A stretch of DNA of 42,191 nt from Clostridia bacterium (GTDB lineage Bacteria > Bacillota > Clostridia > Oscillospirales > UBA644), in contig JAGAOU010000034.1 of assembly GCA_017623595.1 (NCBI GenBank), forward strand, positions 1-42,191, given 5' to 3'. The position numbers and the translations under genes are program-made. The notes beneath the pieces are model-generated. The model saw only the letters and a list, made by a program, of their open reading frames with translations, searched no databases and was not told the DNA's origin. Positions 13,021 to 21,601 of this stretch are shown piece by piece. How positions within the stretch are numbered: position 1 is the first letter of the stretch; each line of letters begins with the position of its first letter.

Positions 13021-14430
13021 TTACTGTTCTTTGTTCTCCTCGGAGGAGTTCTCTTCTTCTGCGGAAAGGATTGGAGTTCCCTTGGGCTCATCAAAGCCCT
13101 CGGTGCTTTCCTTCATAAACATGATCTTCACCGTAAGAAGAATCAGGCGAATATCGAGCAAGAGGGAATAATTCTGAATATACATCAGATCCAACTGCAA
13201 CTTATCGTAAGCGGAGGTGTTGTATTTTCCGTAGAGCTGAGCATAGCCCGTAAGCCCACCGCGAACCTTAAGACGGTAAGAAAATTCCGGAATCTCAGCG
13301 GTATACTTCTCCACATGCTCCACACGCTCAGGGCGGGGCCCGACGATACTCATATTACCCATAAGAATATCGATCAGCTGAGGCAACTCGTCCAGGCGGG
13401 TAGCTCGAAGAACCCGTCCCACAGGGGTAATACGGGGATCCCGATCCTCAGCAGGGTGAGGTGTATTGTCCTTCTCCGCATCCACAATCATGCTGCGGAA
13501 TTTATGAATCTTAAACACCTTGCCTCCGATGGTACAACGATCCTGCAGGAAAAACACAGGGCCACCATCATAAAGCTTGATGGCAAGGGCGCTGATCAGC
13601 AGGAAGGGAGATGCAATGATCAGCATAATCAAAGAAACAACAATATCCATCAGGCGCTTGAAAAAGCGCTGTTCCATGGTAAGCCCGATATTGCGATAGA
13701 GAAGCAGGGGGGTATCAAAGACATGGATCCGTTCCGCACCGCGAATCAGAATATCGGAAATCTTAGTGGTGGAATAAGCGCGGATATCGTTCTCAAAGCA
13801 AAACTTAATCAAACGATTGCGCATTTCCGAATGAACGTCATAGATCAGCACACTTTCGGCGTTGAGCATTTTTTCGGAAAGAACCTCCATCCCCTCGGAA
13901 ACATTAACCACTTCCTGAGGAACATACTTATCCCGACGCCCCCGCATCTTGCGTAACAGCTGATCGGGGGGATAGTTGTCGCAGATCACCAGCATCTTCT
14001 TTGCGGGGAATAAGACACGAATGATGCCGTCGCTGACAAAGGTAAACACAATGCTGACGACAATATTCACCAGCACCATACAAACAATAGGAAGCACGGC
14101 CACAAAGCGAAGGGAAAGCAGACTGATCTGCAGGTAGGTAATAAAGGCCGTCCCAAGGGTAGCCAAAACCTGCGACAGAATAATATTCGGTCTGCGATAC
14201 AGTCCGTATTTCAGCCCGTCAAAGCAGAACAGAAACACAATAAACAACAGGGCATACACAGCATAGAGCAGCCAGTTCCCCCGTTCAAAGAAGGGTGCTG
14301 CCATCCCCTGAAAATAATAGTTCAGCCACACGTAAGCAAAACTCACCGTATGAGCCGCAATCAAAAACAACGAAAACAACACCCGCAGGGAGCGTTTGTA
14401 CAATTCCTTTCTCTTTTGGCGCAACGCCAT
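13021..14430 (-). CDS. Polyprenyl glycosylphosphotransferase initiating surface polysaccharide synthesis
   Basis: A 469-aa membrane enzyme of the bacterial sugar transferase (WbaP/CpsE) family. It moves a sugar-1-phosphate from a nucleotide sugar to undecaprenyl phosphate. Several N-terminal TM helices and a nucleotide-binding-like middle domain precede the catalytic domain at about 250-440. That domain shows KRLMDIVVSL, HKFRSM, the catalytic TRLDELPQL and GPRPE, then GGLTGYAQLYGKY. The acidic tail is poor in structure. The ATG at 14430 has AGGATG about 7 nt upstream. Unusually, this initiating enzyme is encoded at the end of the operon. The sugar cannot be read from sequence; Glc, Gal or an N-acetylated sugar are all possible. 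Confidence 0.93.
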   Translation of the reverse strand: MALRQKRKELYKRSLRVLFSLFLIAAHTVSFAYVWLNYYFQGMAAPFFERGNWLLYAVYALLFIVFLFCFDGLKYGLYRRPNIILSQVLATLGTAFITYLQISLLSLRFVAVLPIVCMVLVNIVVSIVFTFVSDGIIRVLFPAKKMLVICDNYPPDQLLRKMRGRRDKYVPQEVVNVSEGMEVLSEKMLNAESVLIYDVHSEMRNRLIKFCFENDIRAYSTTKISDILIRGAERIHVFDTPLLLYRNIGLTMEQRFFKRLMDIVVSLIMLIIASPFLLISALAIKLYDGGPVFFLQDRCTIGGKVFKIHKFRSMIVDAEKDNTPHPAEDRDPRITPVGRVLRATRLDELPQLIDILMGNMSIVGPRPERVEHVEKYTAEIPEFSYRLKVRGGLTGYAQLYGKYNTSAYDKLQLDLMYIQNYSLLLDIRLILLTVKIMFMKESTEGFDEPKGTPILSAEEENSSEENKEQ

Positions 14431-14466
14431 TAAAATCACATCCTAAATGTTCAATATAATGTAAAA

Positions 14467-15753
14467 CTATGAGTTTGTTCGGGTAAGAGCCGCCTTCTCG
14501 CATGTTTTAATCCGGAAAACCAAAAGAATTCCCAACACAAATTCGGAAAGGGCAGGCGCAATCGCCGCGCCAAAGCCACCGAAGAAGTAGATCAAGACCA
14601 GATTGAGGATTACGGTACAGATCACGCCCACTTGAAAACACTTGCTATATTCGGCATCATGACCGCTGCCGAGGAGTGTCTGAATTCCGAGGAAATTATT
14701 GTTAATCGCAAGAATCATCCAAACTAGCAACGGGTAAATCCAATAATAGAATTCCGAATATTCACTGCCGAACGCAAGGTTCACGATAAAATAGCCGAAC
14801 AGGGCTATCAACGCCGCAAGACAAATAAAAGGAAGGAGGAAAATAGCTCTCATTTTGGAGACAAAGGCCTTCCCTTCCGCAAACGAGCCCTCATTCATGC
14901 GTTTACTTGTAATGGGATACAGTACTTGACTGATGGGAGTCCAGGCAAGCAACATCATTTGCGGGATTTTCTGAATGGCAGAATAAACACCCACAACGGA
15001 TTCTGCGGCAAAAACGCCCAAAAACGTAACACCGATAGCACCGAAGACCTTCGAACTGAGAGAGGTGGTAAACACATACCAGCCGCTTTTTAACTCCTCC
15101 AGAAGTTCATTTACGGAAATCCGGCAAAGGCGAAGTTTGTACTTCACCTTCACAAGGACAAACCCCACAACACCGCTCAGGAACGGTGATACCGCATACA
15201 GAAGGCTGTAAAGAGCCACGTCGTCCCGATCCTTGACAAAGATAAAAATCAAAACAACCGAAACAATTCTTCCGATGATGCTGATCAGGGAAATATATTT
15301 CATATCCTGCAGGCCCTGGAAAATCCAATCCTGCTGAAGCACATAACCGATCAGGCTCACCGACAACCAAAGGAGACACAAAAGCTGAACCAAATCGTCC
15401 AAATGGAAGAGTGTATATCCACCGATGACCAGGGCGGAACATCCGAACAATGCGATTCTCGCGTACAAAACCGAGGAGTGTAATTTACTCAGCTTCTCCA
15501 CATCGTACCCGCAGAGCGCAACCTTTCGCGTGGCAGACATGCCGAACCCGTACTCCACTGCCACCTGCAGGTAACTGATTAAGTTTAACGCAATGGAAAA
15601 AACTCCGAAACGGTCTTCACCCAAAATACGTGTGATATAGGGGAGAGTAAAGAGGGGAATCACCGTATTGAATGCCTGCAGAAGATACATCCAAACGCCG
15701 TTTTTTACCGAAGATTTTTGCAAAAGCGCTTTGAGAGAAAACTTCATCTTCAT
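14467..15753 (-). CDS. Wzx-type oligosaccharide flippase
   Basis: A 428-aa protein with about 12 TM helices of the MOP superfamily polysaccharide transporter type. It opens with VKNGVWMYLLQAFNTVIP and LPYITRILGEDRFGVFS, the classical Wzx/RfbX N-terminal pattern. It would flip the lipid-linked repeat unit across the membrane for polymerisation by the Wzy-like protein of the same operon. Its ATG overlaps the TGA of the wecB gene by 4 nt (ATGA), so translation is probably coupled. It ends 36 nt before the phosphoglycosyl transferase gene. Confidence 0.92.
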   Translation of the reverse strand: MKMKFSLKALLQKSSVKNGVWMYLLQAFNTVIPLFTLPYITRILGEDRFGVFSIALNLISYLQVAVEYGFGMSATRKVALCGYDVEKLSKLHSSVLYARIALFGCSALVIGGYTLFHLDDLVQLLCLLWLSVSLIGYVLQQDWIFQGLQDMKYISLISIIGRIVSVVLIFIFVKDRDDVALYSLLYAVSPFLSGVVGFVLVKVKYKLRLCRISVNELLEELKSGWYVFTTSLSSKVFGAIGVTFLGVFAAESVVGVYSAIQKIPQMMLLAWTPISQVLYPITSKRMNEGSFAEGKAFVSKMRAIFLLPFICLAALIALFGYFIVNLAFGSEYSEFYYWIYPLLVWMILAINNNFLGIQTLLGSGHDAEYSKCFQVGVICTVILNLVLIYFFGGFGAAIAPALSEFVLGILLVFRIKTCEKAALTRTNS

Positions 15754-16847
15754 TCCGCCGCACTCAAAATATCCGCAATTCGCTTACACGCAAAGCCGTC
15801 GCCGTAGGGATTACTTGCGGTGCTCATTGACTCATAGACCGAAGGATCTTCCAGTAGTGCTTTGAAATTGCGGTAGATCACCTCTTCGTCAGTGCCGACC
15901 AACTTCAGCGTACCCGCAGCCACACCTTCCGGACGCTCGGTGGTATCCCGCATGACAAGAACCGGCTTCCCGAGGCTGGGTGCTTCCTCCTGGATTCCAC
16001 CGGAATCGGTGAGAATCATAAAACTGCGGGACATGAAATTGTGGAAATCCAAAACATCCAAGGGCTCGATAATATGAATTCTCTCATTATCTCCGAGGAT
16101 CTCGTAGGCGGCCTCCCGAACCACGGGATTCATGTGAATGGGATAAATCGCCTTCACGTCGGGATGCTCTTCCATGACCCTGCGGATGGCGCGGAACATA
16201 TTCCGCATGGGTTCCCCCAGATTTTCTCTGCGGTGAGCAGTAATCAGAATCAACCGACTATCACTACACCACTCCAGTTCCGGATGGGTATATTCCGTGC
16301 GAACGGTGGTTTTCAGCGCATCGATGGCTGTATTTCCGGTAACATAGATTTTTCCTTCATCTTTTCCTTCGGAAACAAGGTTCTGCTTGGCCTGCTGCGT
16401 AGGCGCAAAATTAAACTGACTGACAATAGAAACCGCCTGCCGATTAAACTCCTCGGGGTAGGGGCTGAAAATATCATAGGTGCGCAACCCCGCTTCCACG
16501 TGCCCCACAGGGATCTGAAGATAAAAACAAGCCAAAGCGGTAACAAAGGTTGTGGAGGTATCCCCGTGAACGAGAACCACATCGGGATGTTCTTTCAAAA
16601 GGACCTCTCGGATCTTATTCAGAATGGACACGGTAACATCAAACAGGGTCTGACGCTGCTGCATAATGGAAAGGTCATAATCGGGAACAACCCGAAAGGT
16701 CTCCAGAACCTGATCCAACATCTGACGGTGCTGTCCAGTGACGCAGACCACGGTCTGCAGTTCTTCACGGGATTTCAATTCATTGACAAGAGGGCACATT
16801 TTTATCGCTTCGGGGCGGGTGCCGAATACCAACATAATCTTTTTCAT
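15750..16847 (-). CDS. wecB: UDP-N-acetylglucosamine 2-epimerase (non-hydrolysing)
   Basis: A 365-aa enzyme interconverting UDP-GlcNAc and UDP-ManNAc. Motifs are intact: GTRPEAIKMCPLV, VTGQHRQM, VHGDTSTTF, GHVEAGLRT, PYPEEFNRQ, HRREN and SGGIQEEAPSLGKP. The ATG at 16847 has GGAG 7 nt upstream; the ATG two codons earlier would be only 4 nt from the SD. UDP-ManNAc could feed ManNAc or, with a dehydrogenase not seen here, ManNAcA into the polymer. It follows a glycosyltransferase gene by 35 nt and overlaps the flippase gene. The length is normal for the family. Confidence 0.95.
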   Translation of the reverse strand: MKKIMLVFGTRPEAIKMCPLVNELKSREELQTVVCVTGQHRQMLDQVLETFRVVPDYDLSIMQQRQTLFDVTVSILNKIREVLLKEHPDVVLVHGDTSTTFVTALACFYLQIPVGHVEAGLRTYDIFSPYPEEFNRQAVSIVSQFNFAPTQQAKQNLVSEGKDEGKIYVTGNTAIDALKTTVRTEYTHPELEWCSDSRLILITAHRRENLGEPMRNMFRAIRRVMEEHPDVKAIYPIHMNPVVREAAYEILGDNERIHIIEPLDVLDFHNFMSRSFMILTDSGGIQEEAPSLGKPVLVMRDTTERPEGVAAGTLKLVGTDEEVIYRNFKALLEDPSVYESMSTASNPYGDGFACKRIADILSAAE

Positions 16848-16882
16848 ATACATTCTCCAATATAATATTTCACAAAAATGGG

Positions 16883-17959
16883 TTACCGTTCTTCCAAAAG
16901 AGACACGATGGCAGACACTCGGCTATCCCATCCGTTCTCCCCAAGGAACCGAACCCGTTCTTCGTTGCTGTATTTTACCGTATTATCCTGCATCATACCC
17001 TTGATTTGCGCCGCAAAGGATTCATAACTGTCATAAAAGAAAACAAAGGGATCAAAGCGTGCAATCTCGGGATAGGAAACAACTAAAATATTCATATTGT
17101 AATTGATATACTCGTACAGTTTTACGGGATCAACCGAAACGATAATATCATTCACAACAAAAGGCATTGTCAGGCAATCTGCATCCTGAATGGCATCATA
17201 CAACTTGTGATGCTCAACCGTCCCCACAAAATCAAGCCGTTCCGCAGAGGGAATCTGTGTTTCCACAGGCCCGATAATTTTATACCGCAGATTGGGAAAT
17301 TCTGCAAGACTTCTGAGGACAAAATCAAAATTGAACCAGGGGCCCACAGTTCCGATATACGAGATCACAAACTCCTCACCGACCTTGCCTGACTTGGGTT
17401 CCACGGAAAGGATCTCCCCGCTGTATCCGTTGCGGACAAGGTTCATTTTGGCTCCGTATTCTTCCCCGTATCGGGACAAAAGAACGTTGCAAAGATTTTC
17501 GCTGGACACAAGAACAATGTCCGCCCGCTTCACCATACGAGCCTCCGCCTCTCGCAGCAACGCTTTCCGCCCTTCGGGTGCCATTGCAACATGGTCATCC
17601 ATACAGTCATAGATCACCGTCCCCGAAAACTCCTTGGGGACCAAAGATTCCTGGGTGGGGTATGTCAGGTAGATGTACGCAGGTTTCACCCGTTTCATCT
17701 GTCTGCGGAACTGGAACCGCAAAAGTCTCTCGTTCAAAGCACGGGTAATCCCTGTCCGTCCCGCAAAAGGAATGGAAAATATAGGGGAAACATCTTGTCC
17801 TTCAAAACTCCGCTTCTGAAGCTTTTTCCGATTCCTATTCTGAAAGGCATATACAACCGAAACATCAAAGTGTTCGCCCAGCCCCTCCGCAAGGAAATGG
17901 GGGCGCTGTTTGATCCAATTCCAGTCCACGTGGGACATGTAGAGCATTTTTTTCTTCAT
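16883..17959 (-). CDS. Glycosyltransferase, TuaH-like GT-B fold
   Basis: A 358-aa GT-B type glycosyltransferase. It starts MKKKMLYMSHVDWNWIKQRP, a pattern with VIYDCMDD further on that recalls TuaH and related GT4-like enzymes of teichuronic acid and exopolysaccharide clusters. The C-terminal half has VISYIGTVGPW, YKIIGP and the VDPVKLYEYI segment that corresponds to the donor-binding E-x7-E region. The ATG at 17959 has AGGAAG about 10 nt upstream; a 49-codon extension into rfbC is rejected as Arg/Pro-rich shadow sequence. It lies 14 nt after rfbC. It would be cytoplasmic or peripheral to the membrane; donor and acceptor are unknown. Confidence 0.87.
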   Translation of the reverse strand: MKKKMLYMSHVDWNWIKQRPHFLAEGLGEHFDVSVVYAFQNRNRKKLQKRSFEGQDVSPIFSIPFAGRTGITRALNERLLRFQFRRQMKRVKPAYIYLTYPTQESLVPKEFSGTVIYDCMDDHVAMAPEGRKALLREAEARMVKRADIVLVSSENLCNVLLSRYGEEYGAKMNLVRNGYSGEILSVEPKSGKVGEEFVISYIGTVGPWFNFDFVLRSLAEFPNLRYKIIGPVETQIPSAERLDFVGTVEHHKLYDAIQDADCLTMPFVVNDIIVSVDPVKLYEYINYNMNILVVSYPEIARFDPFVFFYDSYESFAAQIKGMMQDNTVKYSNEERVRFLGENGWDSRVSAIVSLLEER

Positions 17960-17973
17960 GCCGATCTTCTTCC

Positions 17974-18576
17974 TTAAAACGTAAATGTATCCTTCAAGCC
18001 CAGCCATTTTTGGTCTTTGTCGCTGAGGTTGAGGGGGGTGCCGTCGGAGAGGGTGTAGCCCTCTGCGGAGGCGGTGCCGTTGTATGCGCCCGTAAGCGCG
18101 GGCCATTCAATGCCGATTTCGGGATCGTTCCAGGCCAGACCGCCCTCGTCACCGGGATGATAGAAGTCGGTCACCTTATAGCAGAATTCCGCCGTGTCGC
18201 TCAGCACCAAAAAGCCGTGGGCAAAGCCTTCGGAAATATAAAACTGCTTTTTATTTTCCTCGGTCAGCTCCACGCCGTACCATTTTCCGTAGGTTTCGCT
18301 CCCCGACCGAAGATCCACGGCCACGTCAAAGACCTTTCCTTTGATCACGCGAACCAATTTCCCCTGAGGATATTCCTTCTGGAAATGAAGTCCCCGCAGA
18401 ACACCCTTGACCGACATAGACTGATTGTCCTGTACAAAGACCATATTCAAGCCGTTTTCCTGCATATCCCGCTGATTGTAGGTTTCCATAAAATAACCGC
18501 GGTTGTCCCCATGGACGGCAGGTTCAATGATATAAAGCCCTTCGATGGGGCACTTGGATACTTTGATCTGACCCAT
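17974..18576 (-). CDS. rfbC: dTDP-4-dehydrorhamnose 3,5-epimerase
   Basis: A 200-aa cupin-fold epimerase, the third step of dTDP-L-rhamnose synthesis. It shows the conserved GYFMETYNQRD, QDNQSMS, GVLRGLHFQ (catalytic His), GKVFDVAVDLR, ISEGFAHGFLVLSD and the YHPGDEGGLAWNDPEIGIEWP block. The length is normal. The SD GGAGT lies 7 nt before the ATG, and the gene begins 5 nt after the rfbD stop. The order rfbA-rfbB-rfbD-rfbC places the whole pathway in one stretch of operon. Confidence 0.95.
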   Translation of the reverse strand: MGQIKVSKCPIEGLYIIEPAVHGDNRGYFMETYNQRDMQENGLNMVFVQDNQSMSVKGVLRGLHFQKEYPQGKLVRVIKGKVFDVAVDLRSGSETYGKWYGVELTEENKKQFYISEGFAHGFLVLSDTAEFCYKVTDFYHPGDEGGLAWNDPEIGIEWPALTGAYNGTASAEGYTLSDGTPLNLSDKDQKWLGLKDTFTF

Positions 18577-18581
18577 AGATA

Positions 18582-19490
18582 TTACTCCTTAATTTCATTC
18601 AGATAACGGCCGAGGGCATCCTGCCATGTGGGCAACGGGGTAAACCCTGCGGCAATCAGCTTGGATTTATCCAAACGGCTGTTGAAGGGGCGGGCGGCCT
18701 TGGAAAGACCGTATTCCGCCGTGGTCACGGGAACCACGGTGGTGGTATATCCCGCCTGACGGAAGATCTCGCAGGTAAAGTCATACCAGGAGATGTAGCC
18801 GCCCTCGTTGGTGGCATGATAGTAGCCGTATTTCTCGCTTTCGACCATATCCACCAAAAGACGGGAAAGATCGAGGGTATAGGTGGGGGTACCGATCTGA
18901 TCGTTGACCACCCGCACGGTATCGTATTTTTTGCCCACGTTGAGCATGGTCTTGATAAAGTTCTTCCCATTAAGACCGAAGACCCAGGCGATGCGGACGA
19001 TGAAATACTTTTCCAGCGTTTCTGCCACCGCCAGTTCGCCCTCCAGCTTGGTTTTGCCGTAGACGCTCAGAGGAGCATAGTCCTTGCAATCGGGATCCCA
19101 AGGCGTTTCGCCCTGACCGTTGAATACATAGTCTGTACTGATATAAAGCATCTTACAATCCAATGCCTTGCAGACCGAAGCAATGTTCTTCGTTCCGTCT
19201 GCGTTGACTGCTCGAACCTTTTCGACATTTTCCGCATCCTCAGCCGCATCCACCGCTGTCCAGGCGGCACAGTGAATCACCGCATCGGGGGAAAGATCCT
19301 CAAGCACTGCTCTGACTGCGTCGGCATCGGTAATATCAAGGGACACATAGGGCAAGGTAGCAACCGCCGTTTCGGCCCCTACGTAGGAAGGAGCAATATC
19401 GCTCCCAACGCAGGCATGCCCCCGACGGGACAACTCCAGCATAACGTCATGGCCCAGCTGACCGCAGACTCCCGTGACAAAAACCTTCAT
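18582..19490 (-). CDS. rfbD: dTDP-4-dehydrorhamnose reductase
   Basis: A 302-aa short-chain dehydrogenase/reductase, the last step of dTDP-L-rhamnose synthesis. It has the N-terminal TGVCGQLGHDV nucleotide-binding turn, CAAWTAVDAAED, the STDYVFNG motif and the YGKTKLEGE catalytic Tyr-x3-Lys. The C-terminal region has the substrate-binding RPFNSRLDKSKL segment. The ATG has GAGGAGA about 7 nt upstream. It follows the broken end of rfbB. The pathway context with rfbA, rfbB and rfbC is complete apart from that frameshift. Confidence 0.95.
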   Translation of the reverse strand: MKVFVTGVCGQLGHDVMLELSRRGHACVGSDIAPSYVGAETAVATLPYVSLDITDADAVRAVLEDLSPDAVIHCAAWTAVDAAEDAENVEKVRAVNADGTKNIASVCKALDCKMLYISTDYVFNGQGETPWDPDCKDYAPLSVYGKTKLEGELAVAETLEKYFIVRIAWVFGLNGKNFIKTMLNVGKKYDTVRVVNDQIGTPTYTLDLSRLLVDMVESEKYGYYHATNEGGYISWYDFTCEIFRQAGYTTTVVPVTTAEYGLSKAARPFNSRLDKSKLIAAGFTPLPTWQDALGRYLNEIKE

Positions 19491-19571
19491 ACGAAATCTC
19501 CTCTGTCATAAGATTCCCCTGCCTTTGTTTCGTTACAAAAAAAACCATTACAGGGGACAAAAAAAAACACT

Positions 19572-20657
19572 TCATTCGCACGACCGCCCGCCACGGACTA
19601 CATCCGGTGCGGGCAAAATCGGATTCACGACCAACCGATCAGCGATTGCCGTACATTTTTTCGTAGTAATTGCGATATTCGCCGGAGATAATGGTCTCCC
19701 ACCATTCCCGATTGTCCAGATACCACTGAATGGTTTTCTGAATTCATCGGCAAATTTGGTTTCGGGCAGCCAGCCCAGCTCACTGTGGATCTTGGTAGGA
19801 TCGATGGCATAGCGCATATCGTGGCCCTTACGGTCGGCAACGTAAGTGATGAGGCTTTCGGGCTTTCCGAGAGCCTTGCAGATGATCTTGACGATGTCGA
19901 TATTCTTCATTTCGTTGTGACCGCCGATGTTGTACACCTCGCCCACGCGCCCCTTGTGAATGATCAGGTCAATGGCCTTACAATGATCTTCCACGTAGAG
20001 CCAGTCGCGGACATTCAGCCCTTCGCCGTAAACGGGCAGGGGCTTGTCATTGAGGGCATTGGCAATCATGAGAGGAATCAGCTTTTCGGGGAAATGATAG
20101 GGCCCGTAATTGTTGGAGCAGCGGGAAATGGTAACGGGGAGCCCGAAGGTGCGATAATAGGCCAAAACCAAAAGATCCGCGCCCGCCTTGGAAGAGGAAT
20201 AGGGAGAAGAGGTATGAATGGGAGTCTCTTCGGTAAAGAACAGGTCGGGACGATCGAGGGGCAGGTCTCCGTACACCTCATCGGTGGAAACCTGATGATA
20301 ACGGGTGATGCCGTATTTGCGACAGGCATCCATCAACACCTGTGTCCCGAGGATATTGGTCTGCAGGAACACTCCGGGATCTTCGATGGAGCGGTCCACA
20401 TGGCTTTCCGCGGCAAAGTTGACAACGATATCGGGATGCTCTTCTTCAAACAGCTGATTTACCGCCTCGCGGTCACAGATATCCGCCTTCACAAAACGGA
20501 AGTTGGGATTGTCCATGACAGGCTTGAGGGTGGACAGATTTCCCGCATAGGTCAGCTTATCCAGGCACACAATGCGATAGTCGGGGTACTTACCCAGCAT
20601 ATGGAACACAAAATTGGATCCGATAAATCCGGCGCCGCCGGTAACGATAATAGTCAT
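19572..20657 (-). CDS. rfbB: dTDP-glucose 4,6-dehydratase, C-terminus frameshifted
   Basis: As read, 361 aa. The enzyme core is intact: GGAGFIGSNFV NAD-binding turn, FAAESHVDRSI, STDEVYGDL and YSSSKAGADLL (Tyr-x3-Lys). After GWLPETKFADE, at about 19745, the frame departs from the family. In another frame the expected tail is present: GIQKTIQWYLDNREWW, then a segment ending YYEKMYGNR and a TGA at 19639-19641. Inserting one G (GATGGAATTC for GATGAATTC) restores it. The normal gene would span 19639-20657. This is either a real mutation, which would probably weaken rhamnose synthesis, or an assembly/sequencing error. It starts 12 nt after rfbA. Confidence 0.9.
   Translation of the reverse strand: MTIIVTGGAGFIGSNFVFHMLGKYPDYRIVCLDKLTYAGNLSTLKPVMDNPNFRFVKADICDREAVNQLFEEEHPDIVVNFAAESHVDRSIEDPGVFLQTNILGTQVLMDACRKYGITRYHQVSTDEVYGDLPLDRPDLFFTEETPIHTSSPYSSSKAGADLLVLAYYRTFGLPVTISRCSNNYGPYHFPEKLIPLMIANALNDKPLPVYGEGLNVRDWLYVEDHCKAIDLIIHKGRVGEVYNIGGHNEMKNIDIVKIICKALGKPESLITYVADRKGHDMRYAIDPTKIHSELGWLPETKFADEFRKPFSGIWTIGNGGRPLSPANIAITTKKCTAIADRLVVNPILPAPDVVRGGRSCE
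19586..19614 (-). other. Mid-operon hairpin downstream of rfbB
   Basis: GCCCGC/GCGGGC form an outer stem with a CGGA/TCCG inner stem. A run of nine T on the minus strand (19559-19567) begins 18 nt after it, too far for a classical terminator. It lies between the true rfbB stop (19639) and rfbD, and might tune or stabilise the mRNA. Confidence 0.3.
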
Positions 20658-20669
20658 AATTTTTTCTCC

Positions 20670-21566
20670 TTAGTGAAGCACGTCAATATATTTTCCGTCC
20701 AGAACATCCTTCAGATACTGGCCGTACTGATTTTTCTTCAGAACCTCGTACACCCGCAGAACATCTTCCTTGGAGATCCAACCGTTGAGATAGGCAATCT
20801 CCTCCAGGCATGCGATCTTGCGGTGCTGATGGGTTTCCACGGTCTTGACAAAGTTGGTGGCCTCCACCAGACTTTCATGAGTGCCCGTATCAAGCCAGGT
20901 AAATCCCTGTCCCAGCAGCTCCACATTTAACTCGCCCTGCTCCAAATAGATGCGGTTCAGGTCGGTAATCTCAAGCTCGTTGCGGGCAGAGGGCTTCAGA
21001 TTTTTAGCGTAGTCCACCACTCGATTATCGTAGAAATAGAGACCCGTGACACAATAATTGCTCTTGGGCTGCTTGGGCTTCTCCTCGATGGAAACGGCAC
21101 GGCCGTCCTTGTCGAATTCCACAATACCGAATCGCTCGGGGTCGTCTACATAATAACCGAACACGGTGGCGCCCTTACCGCCTTCCGCCCGTTCCACAGC
21201 GGCGCGAAGACGCTTTTTCAGGCCATGTCCCGCAAAAATATTGTCCCCGAGCACCATGGCTACGGTATCATCTCCGATAAATTCCTCGCCGATGATGAAG
21301 GCCTGCGCCAATCCGTCAGGCGAAGGCTGAATGGCGTAGGTCAGATTGACTCCGAACTGACTGCCATCTCCCAACAAATCCCGAAAACGGGGCGTGTCCT
21401 GGGGCGTGGAAATAATCAGAATATCACGAATTCCCGCATTCATCAGAACCGACATGGGGTAATAAATCATCGGTTTATCGTAAATGGGAAGCAACTGCTT
21501 GGATGTAACCTTTGTCAGCGGATACAACCGCGTACCGGACCCGCCGGCGAGAATGATGCCTTTCAT
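20670..21566 (-). CDS. rfbA: Glucose-1-phosphate thymidylyltransferase
   Basis: A 298-aa nucleotidyltransferase making dTDP-glucose from dTTP and glucose-1-phosphate, the first step towards dTDP-L-rhamnose. It has [57 protein letters not shown] and [11 protein letters not shown], all typical of RmlA. The ATG at 21566 has GGAGT about 9 nt upstream; three further in-frame codons upstream are rejected. It follows the WbsX-like gene by 35 nt. Feedback inhibition by dTDP-rhamnose is known for the family. Confidence 0.96.
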   Translation of the reverse strand: MKGIILAGGSGTRLYPLTKVTSKQLLPIYDKPMIYYPMSVLMNAGIRDILIISTPQDTPRFRDLLGDGSQFGVNLTYAIQPSPDGLAQAFIIGEEFIGDDTVAMVLGDNIFAGHGLKKRLRAAVERAEGGKGATVFGYYVDDPERFGIVEFDKDGRAVSIEEKPKQPKSNYCVTGLYFYDNRVVDYAKNLKPSARNELEITDLNRIYLEQGELNVELLGQGFTWLDTGTHESLVEATNFVKTVETHQHRKIACLEEIAYLNGWISKEDVLRVYEVLKKNQYGQYLKDVLDGKYIDVLH

Positions 21567-21601
21567 AAAAAACACTCCTTACTTTTTGTTACAGCACCGA
21601 A

